DNA from: Bacteroidota bacterium
GTDB taxonomy: Bacteria > Bacteroidota > Bacteroidia > Flavobacteriales > Flavobacteriaceae
DNA: 18,172 nt
Assembly (NCBI GenBank): GCA_021793135.1
Contig: JAJYTI010000023.1
Coordinates: forward strand, 1-18,172
Reading direction: 5' to 3'
A model generated the notes under the pieces. The model worked only from the letters and a program-made list of their open reading frames with translations. It did not search any database and was not told the DNA's origin. Made by a program: the position numbers and the translations under genes. Positions 1 through 8,461 of this stretch are shown here, one piece after another; position 1 is the stretch's first letter; each line of letters opens with the position of its first letter.

Positions 1-2
1 AC

Positions 3-908
3 AGCAACATCGATTATAGTATTTATGACTTTGATAAGAGCTACGTTGGACTATTCCCTACTGCCAATGTTACTTATGAATTCGATGAAACACAAAATAT
101 TACGGTAGGTTACAACCGTCGTATAAACCGACCTTGGAACTGGTTTATCAACCCATTCCCATCAAGATCAAGCGAATCCAATATATTTCAAGGTAACCCT
201 AGCTTAGACCCTGCATATTCAAATACCTTTGATTTAGGATACTTAAAACGTTGGGAGAAATTCACATTCAATGCTTCTGTTTACTATCAAGTAGAAGACG
301 ATTCGTTTGAGGTAATTAGTGAGGATACTGGAGAACTTACTTCAAATGGTATTCCTATTATTCGCTCTATACCTATAAACTTATCTACAAATAAGCGTTA
401 TGGTTTTGAAGCTGGATTTATGTACAATCCTGAAAAATGGTTACGTTTTAATGGTAGTTTCAACTTCTTCAACTTTAAAACATCAGGAGAATTTAACGGA
501 CGTAGCTATGATGCAGATGATAGCAGTTGGTTTACAAGATTAAGTGCTAAAGTAACTTTACCAGGAAAGATAGATTGGCAAACCAATGCATTCTATCGAG
601 GTGCTAGAAAAACTTCACAAACAAAAACAGATGCTATGAAGTCATTGGATATGGCTTTGAGCAAAGATGTATTAAATGGAAATGGAACAGTTGGTGTAAA
701 CGTAAGAGACTTACTGAACACTAGAAAGCGTAAATCATATACCGTAACTGAAACTTTTATAAGTGATAGAGAATTCCAATGGATGCCACGTTCTATCAAT
801 GTTTCGTTCACTTATCGATTCAATCAATCTAAACAAGACATGCAAAGAAGTAGCCGCAACCAAGGAAATGGTGACAATGGCGGCTTTGAAGAAGAGGGTG
901 GTTTTTAA
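3..908 (+). CDS. Outer-membrane beta-barrel / TonB-dependent-receptor-like protein, C-terminal part
   Basis: The gene enters from the left edge; the open frame starts at base 3 and gives 301 residues up to TAA at 906-908. The text is that of the C-terminal barrel of the OMP_b-brl_3 family: alternating aromatic and polar beta-strands, the family-typical stretch NRRINRPWNWFINPFP followed by GNPSLDPAYSNTFDLGY, and late strands such as INVSFTYRFNQ. After the last strand comes a short hydrophilic tail ending in EEEGGF, common in flavobacterial members. Such proteins sit in the outer membrane, usually with a carboxypeptidase-regulatory-like domain and plug at the N-terminus, which lie outside the window. 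The substrate cannot be inferred. A strong terminator follows, so it is the last gene of its transcript. Family assignment is secure; function is generic. Confidence 0.85.
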   Translation, partial: SNIDYSIYDFDKSYVGLFPTANVTYEFDETQNITVGYNRRINRPWNWFINPFPSRSSESNIFQGNPSLDPAYSNTFDLGYLKRWEKFTFNASVYYQVEDDSFEVISEDTGELTSNGIPIIRSIPINLSTNKRYGFEAGFMYNPEKWLRFNGSFNFFNFKTSGEFNGRSYDADDSSWFTRLSAKVTLPGKIDWQTNAFYRGARKTSQTKTDAMKSLDMALSKDVLNGNGTVGVNVRDLLNTRKRKSYTVTETFISDREFQWMPRSINVSFTYRFNQSKQDMQRSSRNQGNGDNGGFEEEGGF

Positions 909-925
909 TATAACTGCTTCCCCCT

Positions 926-984
926 ATCAGTCTATATGACTGATTTTTAAAAGCTGTTAGTTCTATAGAACTAACAGCTTTTTT
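926..984 (+). terminator. Tandem hairpins, rho-independent terminator
   Basis: Two hairpins follow the barrel gene. The first is ATCAGTC-TATAT-GACTGAT (926-944) with four T. The second is a perfect 15-bp stem (949-963 with 968-982, loop TATA) ending in a run of T to 984. The second is the stronger terminator. Confidence 0.9.
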
Positions 985-1134
985 ATATTAAAGAATCTTG
1001 TACTAATATTTTCCTGCGGAGGGAAAGGATAATTAAAATAACTATTAAAACCTATTGGATTCTCTTTGAACTTAACTTCACAACCATCCTTTTATTTCCA
1101 TTAAAATTGGATAAATGACAAAAATATTAAAATG

Positions 1135-1165
1135 AAAAAAGGGATACTCCGTATGGAATATCCCT
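1135..1165 (-). terminator. Terminator of the small minus-strand membrane-protein gene
   Basis: On the minus strand a stem of GGGATA and TCC paired with GGA and TATCCC (1141-1164, one internal mismatch) is followed by six T (complement of AAAAAA at 1135-1140). It lies about 30 bases after the stop of the gene at 1196-1363. Confidence 0.75.
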
Positions 1166-1195
1166 AAATATGATAGGTCAAGATAATTATTTATC

Positions 1196-1363
1196 TTATT
1201 CTTCTAATTGCTTTTTTGCTGCACGATTTTCTGCAAAACGCTCTTTTAATGCTCCACCAATCCAATATGGAATAAGTGCAGATAAGAAAATAAGTAACCA
1301 GAATCCCATAAGGGCGATAACTAAGAATGCAATAAATCCTAAATATTGACTAAAAGTAAACAT
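1196..1363 (-). CDS. Small membrane protein (55 aa), unknown function
   Basis: This short protein begins MFTFSQYLGFIAFLVIALMG and has one long or two closely spaced hydrophobic helices (about residues 6-42). It ends in a basic-acidic tail, KERFAENRAAKKQLEE, probably cytoplasmic. A longer reading is open upstream to 1507, but a good promoter (1396-1426) lies inside that extension, with its -7 box only 32 bases before the ATG at 1363. The short start is therefore the credible one. It is divergent from fumC and has its own terminator, so it looks like an independent transcription unit. I do not recognise a family. The promoter, terminator and coherent membrane-protein composition argue that it is real. 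Confidence 0.6.
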   Translation of the reverse strand: MFTFSQYLGFIAFLVIALMGFWLLIFLSALIPYWIGGALKERFAENRAAKKQLEE

Positions 1364-1395
1364 AGTAAAAGCGTATTTCGTGTTTGTTACAGGGT

Positions 1396-1426
1396 CAAAT
1401 ATACATCGTTTTTTTATTCGATACAA
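1396..1426 (-). promoter_or_regulatory. Flavobacterial-type promoter (TTG-N20-TATATTTG)
   Basis: On the minus strand TTG (1426-1424) is followed after 20 bases by TATATTTG (1403-1396), a perfect TAnnTTTG -7 box. It would start transcription about 25-30 bases before the ATG at 1363. It also decides the start codon of that gene. Confidence 0.65.
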
Positions 1427-1518
1427 GATATTATTAATATTAAATACTTTAAGACTAGATTGTTTGTTTAACACGTTGGAAATTAAGAGTACGCCCAGAT
1501 TATCCACTACAAATTCGT

Positions 1519-1526
1519 TATATTTG
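1519..1526 (+). promoter_or_regulatory. -7 promoter box of fumC
   Basis: TATATTTG matches the Bacteroidota TAnnTTTG consensus and lies 49 bases before the fumC ATG. I see no clear TTG at the expected -33 distance. Confidence 0.5.
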
Positions 1527-1575
1527 CACTACTTTTTAGCAGATTGTAATCACAATATTTATAAATACCTATAAT

Positions 1576-2970
1576 ATGGAATACAGAATTGAAAAAGACA
1601 CCATGGGTGAAGTAAAAGTTCCTGCAGACAAACTATGGGGAGCTCAAACCGAACGTTCTCGTTCCAACTTTAAAATTGGAAGACCGGCATCCATGCCATT
1701 AGAAATTATTTACGGATTTGCTTACCTTAAAAAGGCCGCTGCATATACTAACTGTGAATTGGGAGTTTTACCTGAAGAAAAAAGAGATTTAATAGCACAA
1801 GTTTGCGATGAAATTCTAGAAGGAAAACATGATGATCAATTCCCTTTAGTGATATGGCAAACCGGAAGTGGTACGCAAAGCAATATGAACGTTAATGAGG
1901 TAATCTCTAATCGTGCACAGCAATTAGCTGGAGGAAAAATAGGTGAAGGTGAGAAAGTTTTACAACCTAATGATGATGTAAATAAATCGCAATCTTCAAA
2001 CGATACCTTCCCTACAGGAATGCATATTGCTGCATATAAAAAGATAGTAGAAGTAACTATTCCTGGGGTGGAACAACTACAGAAAACTCTATCCAAAAAA
2101 GCGGAGGAGTTTAAAGATATTGTAAAAATTGGTAGAACGCACTTAATGGATGCTACTCCACTTACTCTAGGACAAGAGTTTAGTGGTTATGCTTCACAAC
2201 TAGAGCATGGTTTACGTGCATTAAAAAACACGCTTCCTCACTTAGCTGAAATAGCTCTAGGAGGTACAGCTGTAGGTACAGGATTAAACACTCCTGAAGG
2301 ATATCCAGAAAAAGTAGCTTCATATATTGCTGACTTTACAGGACATCCATTTATAACAGCAGAAAATAAATTCGAAGCACTTGCTGCACACGACGCTTTC
2401 GTAGAGTCGCACGGGGCATTGAATCAACTAGCAGTATCAATAAATAAGATTGCTAATGATATTCGCTTATTAGCAAGTGGGCCACGTAGTGGAATTGGTG
2501 AAATTATTATTCCATCAAACGAACCTGGTTCATCTATCATGCCAGGGAAAGTAAACCCTACCCAAGCCGAAGCTATTACTATGGTAGCAACACAGGTTAT
2601 AGGAAATCATATGGCTATTACCGCTGGTGGTATGCAAGGACACTTTGAATTAAACGTATTTAAACCAGTAATGGCAGCTAATTTCTTAGAATCTGCACAA
2701 TTGCTTGGAGATGCTTGTGTGTCCTTTGATATAAATTGTGCACAAGGTATCGAACCAAATATGCCTGTTATCGAAAAGATGTTGAATAACTCACTGATGT
2801 TAGTTACTGCATTAAACACCAAAATAGGATATTACAAAGCTGCCGAAATTGCTAACGAAGCGCATAAGAATGGAACGACATTAAAAGAAGAAGCTGTTCG
2901 TCTAGGTCATGTTACCGAAGAGCAATTTGATGAATGGGTACGTCCAGAAAATATGGTAGGAAGAAAATAA
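1576..2970 (+). CDS. fumC: Class II fumarate hydratase
   Basis: This enzyme interconverts fumarate and L-malate in the TCA cycle; it is iron-independent, homotetrameric and cytoplasmic. The 464 residues match the usual length. Family blocks appear in order: GSGTQSNMNVNEVISNRA near residue 96, QSSNDTFPTGMH near 138, GRTHLMDATPLTLGQE near 187, and the aspartase/fumarase signature GSSIMPGKVNP near 318, which includes the mobile catalytic serine loop. The C-terminal small domain (NKIGYYKAAEIANEAHKNGTTLKEEA-like text) is complete. The ATG at 1576 opens directly into the conserved YRIEKDTMGEVKVPADKLWGAQT text, so the start is secure. It is a single-gene transcript with its own -7 box upstream and a terminator 30 bases downstream. 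Confidence 0.97.
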   Translation: MEYRIEKDTMGEVKVPADKLWGAQTERSRSNFKIGRPASMPLEIIYGFAYLKKAAAYTNCELGVLPEEKRDLIAQVCDEILEGKHDDQFPLVIWQTGSGTQSNMNVNEVISNRAQQLAGGKIGEGEKVLQPNDDVNKSQSSNDTFPTGMHIAAYKKIVEVTIPGVEQLQKTLSKKAEEFKDIVKIGRTHLMDATPLTLGQEFSGYASQLEHGLRALKNTLPHLAEIALGGTAVGTGLNTPEGYPEKVASYIADFTGHPFITAENKFEALAAHDAFVESHGALNQLAVSINKIANDIRLLASGPRSGIGEIIIPSNEPGSSIMPGKVNPTQAEAITMVATQVIGNHMAITAGGMQGHFELNVFKPVMAANFLESAQLLGDACVSFDINCAQGIEPNMPVIEKMLNNSLMLVTALNTKIGYYKAAEIANEAHKNGTTLKEEAVRLGHVTEEQFDEWVRPENMVGRK

Positions 2971-3000
2971 TCTTTACATACTTTTCACTCTATAAAGGGA

Positions 3001-3039
3001 AAACCGATGTCTAGATTGAATTCCAGACATCGGTTTTTT
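3001..3039 (+). terminator. Terminator between fumC and the convergent PNGase gene
   Basis: AAACCGATGTCT (3001-3012) pairs with AGACATCGGTTT (3025-3036) across a 12-base loop, followed by T to 3039. It is a good plus-strand terminator for fumC. The same stem may also stop the minus-strand gene, whose end lies at 3065, but the T tract in that direction is poor. Confidence 0.85.
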
Positions 3040-3064
3040 ATAAAGTATTCTTTATTATTAAAGA

Positions 3065-4126
3065 TTAGTTTACAGAAGGCTTTTCTGTTATTGGCGAATT
3101 ACTCTTTACTACAACAAAAGTTGATATAGCGTAGAAAGCGTCCCCATTCATCCCATTATTGGTCCAATCTTCCAATGCATATTCATATTCAAAACTGTTA
3201 CCAAATAGCTCGGCATTTAGAACATCTTCTCTTACTGGCACCATCATCCCAGGACACCAACCAGCACGATCGCCTTGCCAATTTCCTGGACTTTGATTAT
3301 CAATTGGGTTGTCTGCACAACCAAGAGGTCCCATATAATGCTCAAACTCTGGTACACCATCAATCAAGATATTGTGCGTTCTAAAGCACCACTCGGCACA
3401 ACCTCTTCCACCTATATCATTTGGTGTAGCATGTCCCCATCCAGAGATAATGGTTCTCAAATGCGCTGCCTCAATATCCGATGGTAACTCAATAGATTTA
3501 TTCATCTCTAAGTCATGAGAACTACCATAAGGCACTCCATCTATAGATGACTTATTATATTGGATAACTGGGACTACTGCAGAATACTTGTAATCAGTTT
3601 CTCCGTAAATAAAATCAAAGTCCACACTATAAGTTCTCCCTTTATCATTCCATGTTTCTGTATAAATTCTCAATTCCGTTTCGCCAGAAAGTAATGATTT
3701 AAAATCGGTAACATCTAATTCCAATCCACGTTCAAGTTTTTCTGTTCCGACCCAATATGGAGTAATAAATCTTCCAATTTCTAACCATGTATCTGTTTCT
3801 TGATCTTTCACATAAACATTGGCATATCTATCCCACTCATCGCAGTCTCTAGAAGGACAATGGTCTTGAATATACATTTTGATAGCTTGCAATTGATGGC
3901 TATCTGTAGGGAATTCGAATGTTCCATCTACACTTTGCGATAAACCATCGCCAAAAGCAGTTAATACATTTTCGAAGGTTACATAATTTTCAATTCCTTC
4001 TTTTTGAGGCTCCTCTTCTGGAACTTCTACTTCTGTCTCTGGAGCATTGTCATCACTGCTACAATTGTAAAATAAGAAAGAGGTAAATAAACTAAGGGCA
4101 GAAATTAAAAGTAGATTTTTGCGCAT
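3065..4126 (-). CDS. Peptide-N-glycosidase F (PNGase F), lipoprotein form
   Basis: PNGase F hydrolyses the bond between asparagine and the innermost GlcNAc of N-glycans, releasing the whole glycan. The 353 residues match the Elizabethkingia enzyme precursor almost exactly in length, and long stretches are near-identical (AFGDGLSQS, CDEWDRYANVYVK, RFITPYWVGTEKL, VVPVIQYNKSSIDGVPYG, GWGHATPND, GCAEWCFRTH, WTNNGMNGDAFYAIS). The catalytic residues known for mature PNGase F (Asp60, Glu118, Glu206) correspond to Asp99, Glu157 and Glu245, all at the same offset of 39. Both jelly-roll domains (PNGase F N- and C-terminal) are complete. Unlike the classical secreted enzyme, it begins with a lipoprotein signal ending at Cys22 (YNC-SSDD). 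The acidic residues after the cysteine resemble the flavobacterial surface-export signal, followed by an acidic linker. It is a monocistronic minus-strand gene behind the dodecin terminator; no promoter was clear. Confidence 0.95.
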   Translation of the reverse strand: MRKNLLLISALSLFTSFLFYNCSSDDNAPETEVEVPEEEPQKEGIENYVTFENVLTAFGDGLSQSVDGTFEFPTDSHQLQAIKMYIQDHCPSRDCDEWDRYANVYVKDQETDTWLEIGRFITPYWVGTEKLERGLELDVTDFKSLLSGETELRIYTETWNDKGRTYSVDFDFIYGETDYKYSAVVPVIQYNKSSIDGVPYGSSHDLEMNKSIELPSDIEAAHLRTIISGWGHATPNDIGGRGCAEWCFRTHNILIDGVPEFEHYMGPLGCADNPIDNQSPGNWQGDRAGWCPGMMVPVREDVLNAELFGNSFEYEYALEDWTNNGMNGDAFYAISTFVVVKSNSPITEKPSVN

Positions 4127-4280
4127 AAATTTTTAATTTATTAGAGTTATAAAACAAACTTCACGTTATACAATAGAAACATAGCTCTATTTTAACAAGA
4201 AGAAAGCAAGTTTAAATTTAGTTTATGTAAATATACATTGTTAAATAAAACTAAAAAAAGATTCTTAAGTTTTAAGAATA

Positions 4281-4308
4281 AAAAACGACAGGCTATAACC
4301 TGTCGTTT
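4281..4308 (-). terminator. Terminator of the dodecin gene
   Basis: AAACGACAGG (4283-4292) and CCTGTCGTTT (4299-4308) form a perfect 10-bp stem with a 6-base loop. Read on the minus strand it ends in a T run, 26 bases after the dodecin stop. It separates dodecin from the PNGase gene downstream. Confidence 0.85.
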
Positions 4309-4333
4309 ATAAAATGATATGTATAATAAGTTT

Positions 4334-4534
4334 TTATGAAACTCTAAAAGAAACTTTACAGATAACGCCATAAGATATTATCTTACTATCTTTTACATGC
4401 GCTTTAAAATCTTTCACATAAATAGAATCTATGTTTTTTACTGTTTTTGATGCCTCATCTAATGCTACGCGCACTGCATCATCAAAACTTTTCTCTGAAG
4501 AAGCTATCACTTCTATTACCTTAACAATTGCCAT
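4334..4534 (-). CDS. Dodecin family protein
   Basis: Dodecins are small hollow dodecamers that bind and buffer flavins in the cytoplasm. The 66 residues have the family length and fold pattern: strand MAIVKVIEVIASS, the helix with SFDDAVRVALDEASKTVKNI, then strands SIYVKDFKAHVKDSKIISYG and VICKVSFRVS. The residues that contact flavin in described dodecins look changed. Aligned by eye, the stacking tryptophan falls on Ser37 (or Tyr39 if shifted), and the Gln/Arg that hydrogen-bonds the ring falls on Gly56 in SYGV, where bacterial members usually have YRV or FQV. The fold assignment is firm; flavin binding by the usual mode is less certain. A weak -7-like TATATTTC lies about 40 bases upstream (4571-4578, minus strand). 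Confidence 0.88.
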   Translation of the reverse strand: MAIVKVIEVIASSEKSFDDAVRVALDEASKTVKNIDSIYVKDFKAHVKDSKIISYGVICKVSFRVS

Positions 4535-4673
4535 AATTTATTTTTTTAAAATTATTAAGTAGTAAACTACGAAATATATCTAGTTTTTAATTAAAAAATA
4601 ATGTTATTACTAATTAATGTTTTATTAAATTAAATAAATTATTTTTACTAACTTCTTACTAAATAGAAGAAAT

Positions 4674-4717
4674 AAAAAAATCGGTAGGAATTGTTCAGTT
4701 CCTACCGATTTTTTTTA
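4674..4717 (-). terminator. Bidirectional-looking terminator after ccsBA
   Basis: AATCGGTAGGAA and TTCCTACCGATT form a 14-bp stem (4677-4690 with 4699-4712, loop TTGTTCAG) with A/T runs on both sides. Read on the minus strand it ends in seven T and lies about 24 bases after the ccsBA stop. Confidence 0.9.
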
Positions 4718-4740
4718 TTTGATATAATTCTCTAAACGAA

Positions 4741-7700
4741 TTATTTTTTTACAAAGAATTTTTTGTTTCTAAAAAATGCTATAGCACATAAAATTACAAA
4801 GCTTATCGTAATATACCATACAAATGATGGTGTTACGGCCACATCTCCGCTAGCGTAAGAGTGTAATCCTGCGAGATAGAAGTTTACTCCAAAATACGTC
4901 ATCATAATAGAGCTATAAGCAAATATAGACAACATATTAAATGTCCATCTACCACGTAATCCTGGAACTAAGCGAGCATGGATAACAAATGCGTAAACCA
5001 TGATACTAATCAACGCCCATGTTTCTTTCGGGTCCCAGCCCCAATAGCGTCCCCAACTTTCGTTAGCCCACTGACCACCCAAGAAGTTACCAATAGTAAG
5101 AAGCACCAATCCAACGGTGAGCGCCATCTCATTAATAGTAGTTAGTTCTTGAATATGCAAATTCATTTTTTGTTTGTTCTTATCATTGGTTAAGATAGTA
5201 AGAACCATAGCAACTGCACCAAGAATAAATCCTAGTGTAAACGGACCATAACTCATCACAATAATCGATACGTGAATCAATAACCAGTAACTATCTAATA
5301 CTGGATCTAATGTACCGATTGCGGGATCCATCCAATTTAAGTGTGCAGACCATAATACTATCGCTCCAACAAATGCTGTAGAGGCAATGGTTAGATAACT
5401 TTTTCTACCCATAATGAGCCCAAATAAAATGGTGGCCCATGCTACATAAACTACAGATTCGTAAGCATCACTCATTGGTGCGTGACCGCTAACATACCAG
5501 CGAACCAATAAACCTATGGTCAAAGCAATTAGTAATACCCAATTTAAAATAGTTAGAATTTTTAAACTAGTACGAATCGGCTTGTTATCTTTAAAAATCT
5601 GAGCGATTACCAAAATAAACATCACTATTCCTAGTAACAAGAAGTATCTGAAAGATTTATTGAAGATGTCTAGCTTGTTATACACTACTTCCATCTCAAT
5701 TTTCTTATCTGATGGCATTACCTCATCTCCAAAGCGTTGTTGGAATTTATGAATTCCTTCTAATAATTGTTCGGCTTGCGTATAGTCTCCGTCTTTTCTA
5801 GCTTCTGCAATACTATGATAGTATAGAGGCATTACATTTTTAACAAATAATGAATCTTGACCTTGGAAATTACTTTCGTTTAGTTCTTCCCTAGAAATCC
5901 ATTTATTATTCTCACTTTGTGGTTCTGGAAATATTTTTAGAATTCCCCCACTTAATGCTTGATTTAACAACCATTGGCTTTCATAGACTTTTAAAAAGTC
6001 TTTTTCGATTTGCGATGGATTAGCTTTTGCTGAGGCTTTTTCTAATACTCCACCTAGTTTATTATTTCCTCTAGAGTCAAAAAAGTCCATCAAAGCTACT
6101 CTTTTCACCGATTTGTCAACGCCGATTATTTTTCGAATACTATCGTTTCCTCTAGGTAGATAAATCAATGGTGCATGTATCCATATTCTAGGTTGTTCGC
6201 TCATAGAAATAAACACTTGGTTAGGGTCTAACCCATGATAATCATTTCTATGACTTACTCTACGTAGCAACTCACTAGCAAACGTATTGATAGGCTTCAT
6301 TCGCCCTTCATCTTGTATAATGAGATGGGCAAATTTGTTGGCATGTTGCTTACTAACAGCTGAGGAAGTAATTATAGAGTCGACAAACTCTTCTTTTAAT
6401 TTTACAAGTTCATGTTGTTCATGCTCTTCTTCAATCTGTGATGTTTCTTCTACATTTTCATGTGTATGATCATGTTCGTGATCATGATCGTGTGTATGTT
6501 CATTTTGTGCTTGTGCAAAACCAAATGGTGCAATAAGCAATAAGAACAGAGTAAGTATTCTTGCTTTTTTATTTTGCAATTTTTTCAATCGTTTTCTTAA
6601 TGTGCCAAATCGTGAATTTTTGTCAAATAGTATCGCTAACAATCCTAGGTATAACAAACCATAGCCAATATATGTTATCCATGTACCCCAAAAGTCGTGG
6701 TTTACAGATAATATGGTTCCCTTCTCATCAGGATCAAAACTCGATTGGAAAAAACGATATCCATCATAATTTAATACGTGATTCATGTATATTTCATAGT
6801 CAAAAGGCTCATCATTACGATCGTCATATATGGTTACATCACTTTGAAACGACTTAAAAGCTCTTTCTGTTCCTGGATATTTATCTGCTATAAACTCTCT
6901 TAACTCTACTTGGAATGGTGTTCGATATACTTTAGAAGAATAGCTCATATGTACTGTTAGACCTCCAACGTCTATGCTAGATGGATTAGGTGCAAAACCA
7001 CGCCCACCCAACATATACATTCTTTTGGTTTCGCCATTGGTACTTACATCTACTACTAATCCTTCTTTAGAGCTGGGTATATCTTCCCCTTCAGCACGAA
7101 TTATTGCTAAATCTCCTTTTATCAAAGGTTGTGGAAGAACAAAAGACATTCCTGCTAAATCGTATAGTGATCTAAGCTTCAACTCTTGAGTTTCAAATGC
7201 ATATACATCTTCGGTTTCTTGAGTAGCCATAGTCATTACCGTTCCTCCATAAGGAGAATCTAGAGTATATTTATCGGTTTCTTTATCATAGTAAATATTA
7301 ATGGCACTATCAGTTTCATTATTCAAGGAGAAAAGAAGACCATTAATACTAGTTACTCCTCCATTTTTCAAGTAATGGCTCTCTCTTGTACCTTCACTAC
7401 TTTCAACAATTTCTAAATATTCCTCACCATCGTCATTAGGTATGATACCATGTTTCGCATTTTGAAAATAGTCAACATATTTAATCTCTACTTCTTGACC
7501 TAAATAATCGGACTTAACAGTGAATTTATTATTAAGTCGCTCATCAAAACGTACTTTTTTCTTAGGGACAACACGTCTTTGCGCCACACCATCTACTTCA
7601 TAATCTCCATCGATATAAATTTTGAGATACGTATCATCCGAAACAATCATATCGGAAGATTCGCCTTCACGGATATGCATAACACCTTCGTAACTTATAT

Positions 7701-8001
7701 ATCTAGTTATAAATGCACCAATGAAAATAAGTAAAAAGGCTAAGTGCAATATCAAGGTAGCCCAATTTTTACGTTTATGTAATTGATAGCGCTTTATGTT
7801 TCCTAAAAAGTTGATAGCAAACAGCACCATAATTAATTCAAACCACCATGCGTTATAAATAAGTTCTCTTGAGTACGGAGTTGGTGAATCTTCGCCGCCA
7901 GCATCAAGGAATGTTCCGGTTGCCATGGCTATTGCAAATGCTATAAAAAGCACTGCCATTAAACGAGTCGAGAAAAGTATATTGGTTATTTTCTTTAGCA
8001 T
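4741..8001 (-). CDS. ccsBA: Fused cytochrome c synthase CcsB(ResB)-CcsA
   Basis: System II cytochrome c maturation: the protein exports haem across the inner membrane and attaches it to CXXCH motifs of c-type apocytochromes. At 1086 residues it is the long single-chain form typical of Bacteroidota. The ResB-like half (about 1-460) has three N-terminal helices, a large periplasmic domain and a returning helix near 436-458. A second signal-like helix (480-498) follows, then a periplasmic segment to about 780 and the multi-helix CcsA domain. The WWD haem motif WANESWGRYWGWDPKETWAL spans 978-997. The four expected haem histidines appear as His86 (HLAFLLIF), His840 (SGHAPMSDAYES), His910 (LLIHVS) and His1047 (LHSYASGD). 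Odd: just after the signal-like helix lies HTHDHDHEHDHTH (502-514), with two more His near 527-530. It is transcribed alone, from a -7 box at 8018-8025, to a strong terminator. Confidence 0.95.
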   Translation of the reverse strand: MLKKITNILFSTRLMAVLFIAFAIAMATGTFLDAGGEDSPTPYSRELIYNAWWFELIMVLFAINFLGNIKRYQLHKRKNWATLILHLAFLLIFIGAFITRYISYEGVMHIREGESSDMIVSDDTYLKIYIDGDYEVDGVAQRRVVPKKKVRFDERLNNKFTVKSDYLGQEVEIKYVDYFQNAKHGIIPNDDGEEYLEIVESSEGTRESHYLKNGGVTSINGLLFSLNNETDSAINIYYDKETDKYTLDSPYGGTVMTMATQETEDVYAFETQELKLRSLYDLAGMSFVLPQPLIKGDLAIIRAEGEDIPSSKEGLVVDVSTNGETKRMYMLGGRGFAPNPSSIDVGGLTVHMSYSSKVYRTPFQVELREFIADKYPGTERAFKSFQSDVTIYDDRNDEPFDYEIYMNHVLNYDGYRFFQSSFDPDEKGTILSVNHDFWGTWITYIGYGLLYLGLLAILFDKNSRFGTLRKRLKKLQNKKARILTLFLLLIAPFGFAQAQNEHTHDHDHEHDHTHENVEETSQIEEEHEQHELVKLKEEFVDSIITSSAVSKQHANKFAHLIIQDEGRMKPINTFASELLRRVSHRNDYHGLDPNQVFISMSEQPRIWIHAPLIYLPRGNDSIRKIIGVDKSVKRVALMDFFDSRGNNKLGGVLEKASAKANPSQIEKDFLKVYESQWLLNQALSGGILKIFPEPQSENNKWISREELNESNFQGQDSLFVKNVMPLYYHSIAEARKDGDYTQAEQLLEGIHKFQQRFGDEVMPSDKKIEMEVVYNKLDIFNKSFRYFLLLGIVMFILVIAQIFKDNKPIRTSLKILTILNWVLLIALTIGLLVRWYVSGHAPMSDAYESVVYVAWATILFGLIMGRKSYLTIASTAFVGAIVLWSAHLNWMDPAIGTLDPVLDSYWLLIHVSIIVMSYGPFTLGFILGAVAMVLTILTNDKNKQKMNLHIQELTTINEMALTVGLVLLTIGNFLGGQWANESWGRYWGWDPKETWALISIMVYAFVIHARLVPGLRGRWTFNMLSIFAYSSIMMTYFGVNFYLAGLHSYASGDVAVTPSFVWYITISFVILCAIAFFRNKKFFVKK

Positions 8002-8017
8002 GCTAAAATATTTTGTG

Positions 8018-8025
8018 CAAATTTA
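8018..8025 (-). promoter_or_regulatory. Candidate -7 promoter box of ccsBA
   Basis: TAAATTTG on the minus strand fits TAnnTTTG and lies 16 bases before the ccsBA ATG, giving a leader of only about 10 bases. No -33 TTG is seen at a standard distance, so support is moderate. Confidence 0.4.
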
Positions 8026-8190
8026 GGCAATCCAAACCATTCTAACTACATTATTGTGTTAACAAAAGCGCTCAGGAGTCTATAGTTCAAACCCTTTACT
8101 ACTCTACAAAAACTACTGATTATCATCATCTTACTCAAGACAATAAAATCAATATTTTTACTTTAAAGACAAAAGTATCGCTAATAGCAT

Positions 8191-8216
8191 TTTTTATACC
8201 GCTAGAGGTATAAAAA
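8191..8216. repeat. 10-bp inverted repeat in the ccsBA / transporter intergenic region
   Basis: TTTTTATACC (8191-8200) and GGTATAAAAA (8207-8216) flank the 6-base loop GCTAGA. It sits near the middle of the 460-base divergent gap, where no terminator is expected, so an operator or cruciform is possible. Apart from this and the two promoter boxes at 8018-8025 and 8424-8431, I see nothing in the gap. Confidence 0.5.
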
Positions 8217-8423
8217 CTTATTTTCGAAAACAGCCTTTGAATAAATCTCCACTTAAAGATTAATTTTAAACACTATTCATTATTGTTTTAAAACAATAAA
8301 TCAACAAACGATAAATACAAAACATCTATAATCTATTAAAACAACAAGATTTTTACTTTCCACAATAAAAGAACAGCAATTAGGTAATAGTCATAAAAAG
8401 AGCTGCATACCATTATGTCTAAG

Positions 8424-8431
8424 TATCTTTG
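8424..8431 (+). promoter_or_regulatory. -7 promoter box of the MFS transporter gene
   Basis: TATCTTTG is a perfect and very common form of the Bacteroidota TAnnTTTG box, 30 bases before the ATG at 8462. No clear -33 TTG is visible. Confidence 0.6.
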
Positions 8432-8461
8432 CACTTTAGAAACTGAACTTCATTTTTTTAA

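Noticed and set aside
1364..1507. N-terminal extension of the small minus-strand membrane protein to 1507
   Set aside because: A TTG-N20-TATATTTG promoter lies inside the extension, and the extension text is not protein-like; the ATG at 1363 is preferred.
4261..4279. ATTCTTAA/TTAAGAAT hairpin next to the dodecin terminator
   Set aside because: It is composed almost only of A and T and has a 3-base loop; such palindromes are frequent by chance in this DNA.
6561..6857. 98-codon plus-strand frame inside ccsBA
   Set aside because: It is antisense to a gene whose reading is certain; no family-like text or promoter supports it.
8191..8216. Inverted repeat as a transcription terminator
   Set aside because: It lies between two divergent genes with no transcript to end, has an A/T-only outer stem, and lacks a following T run.
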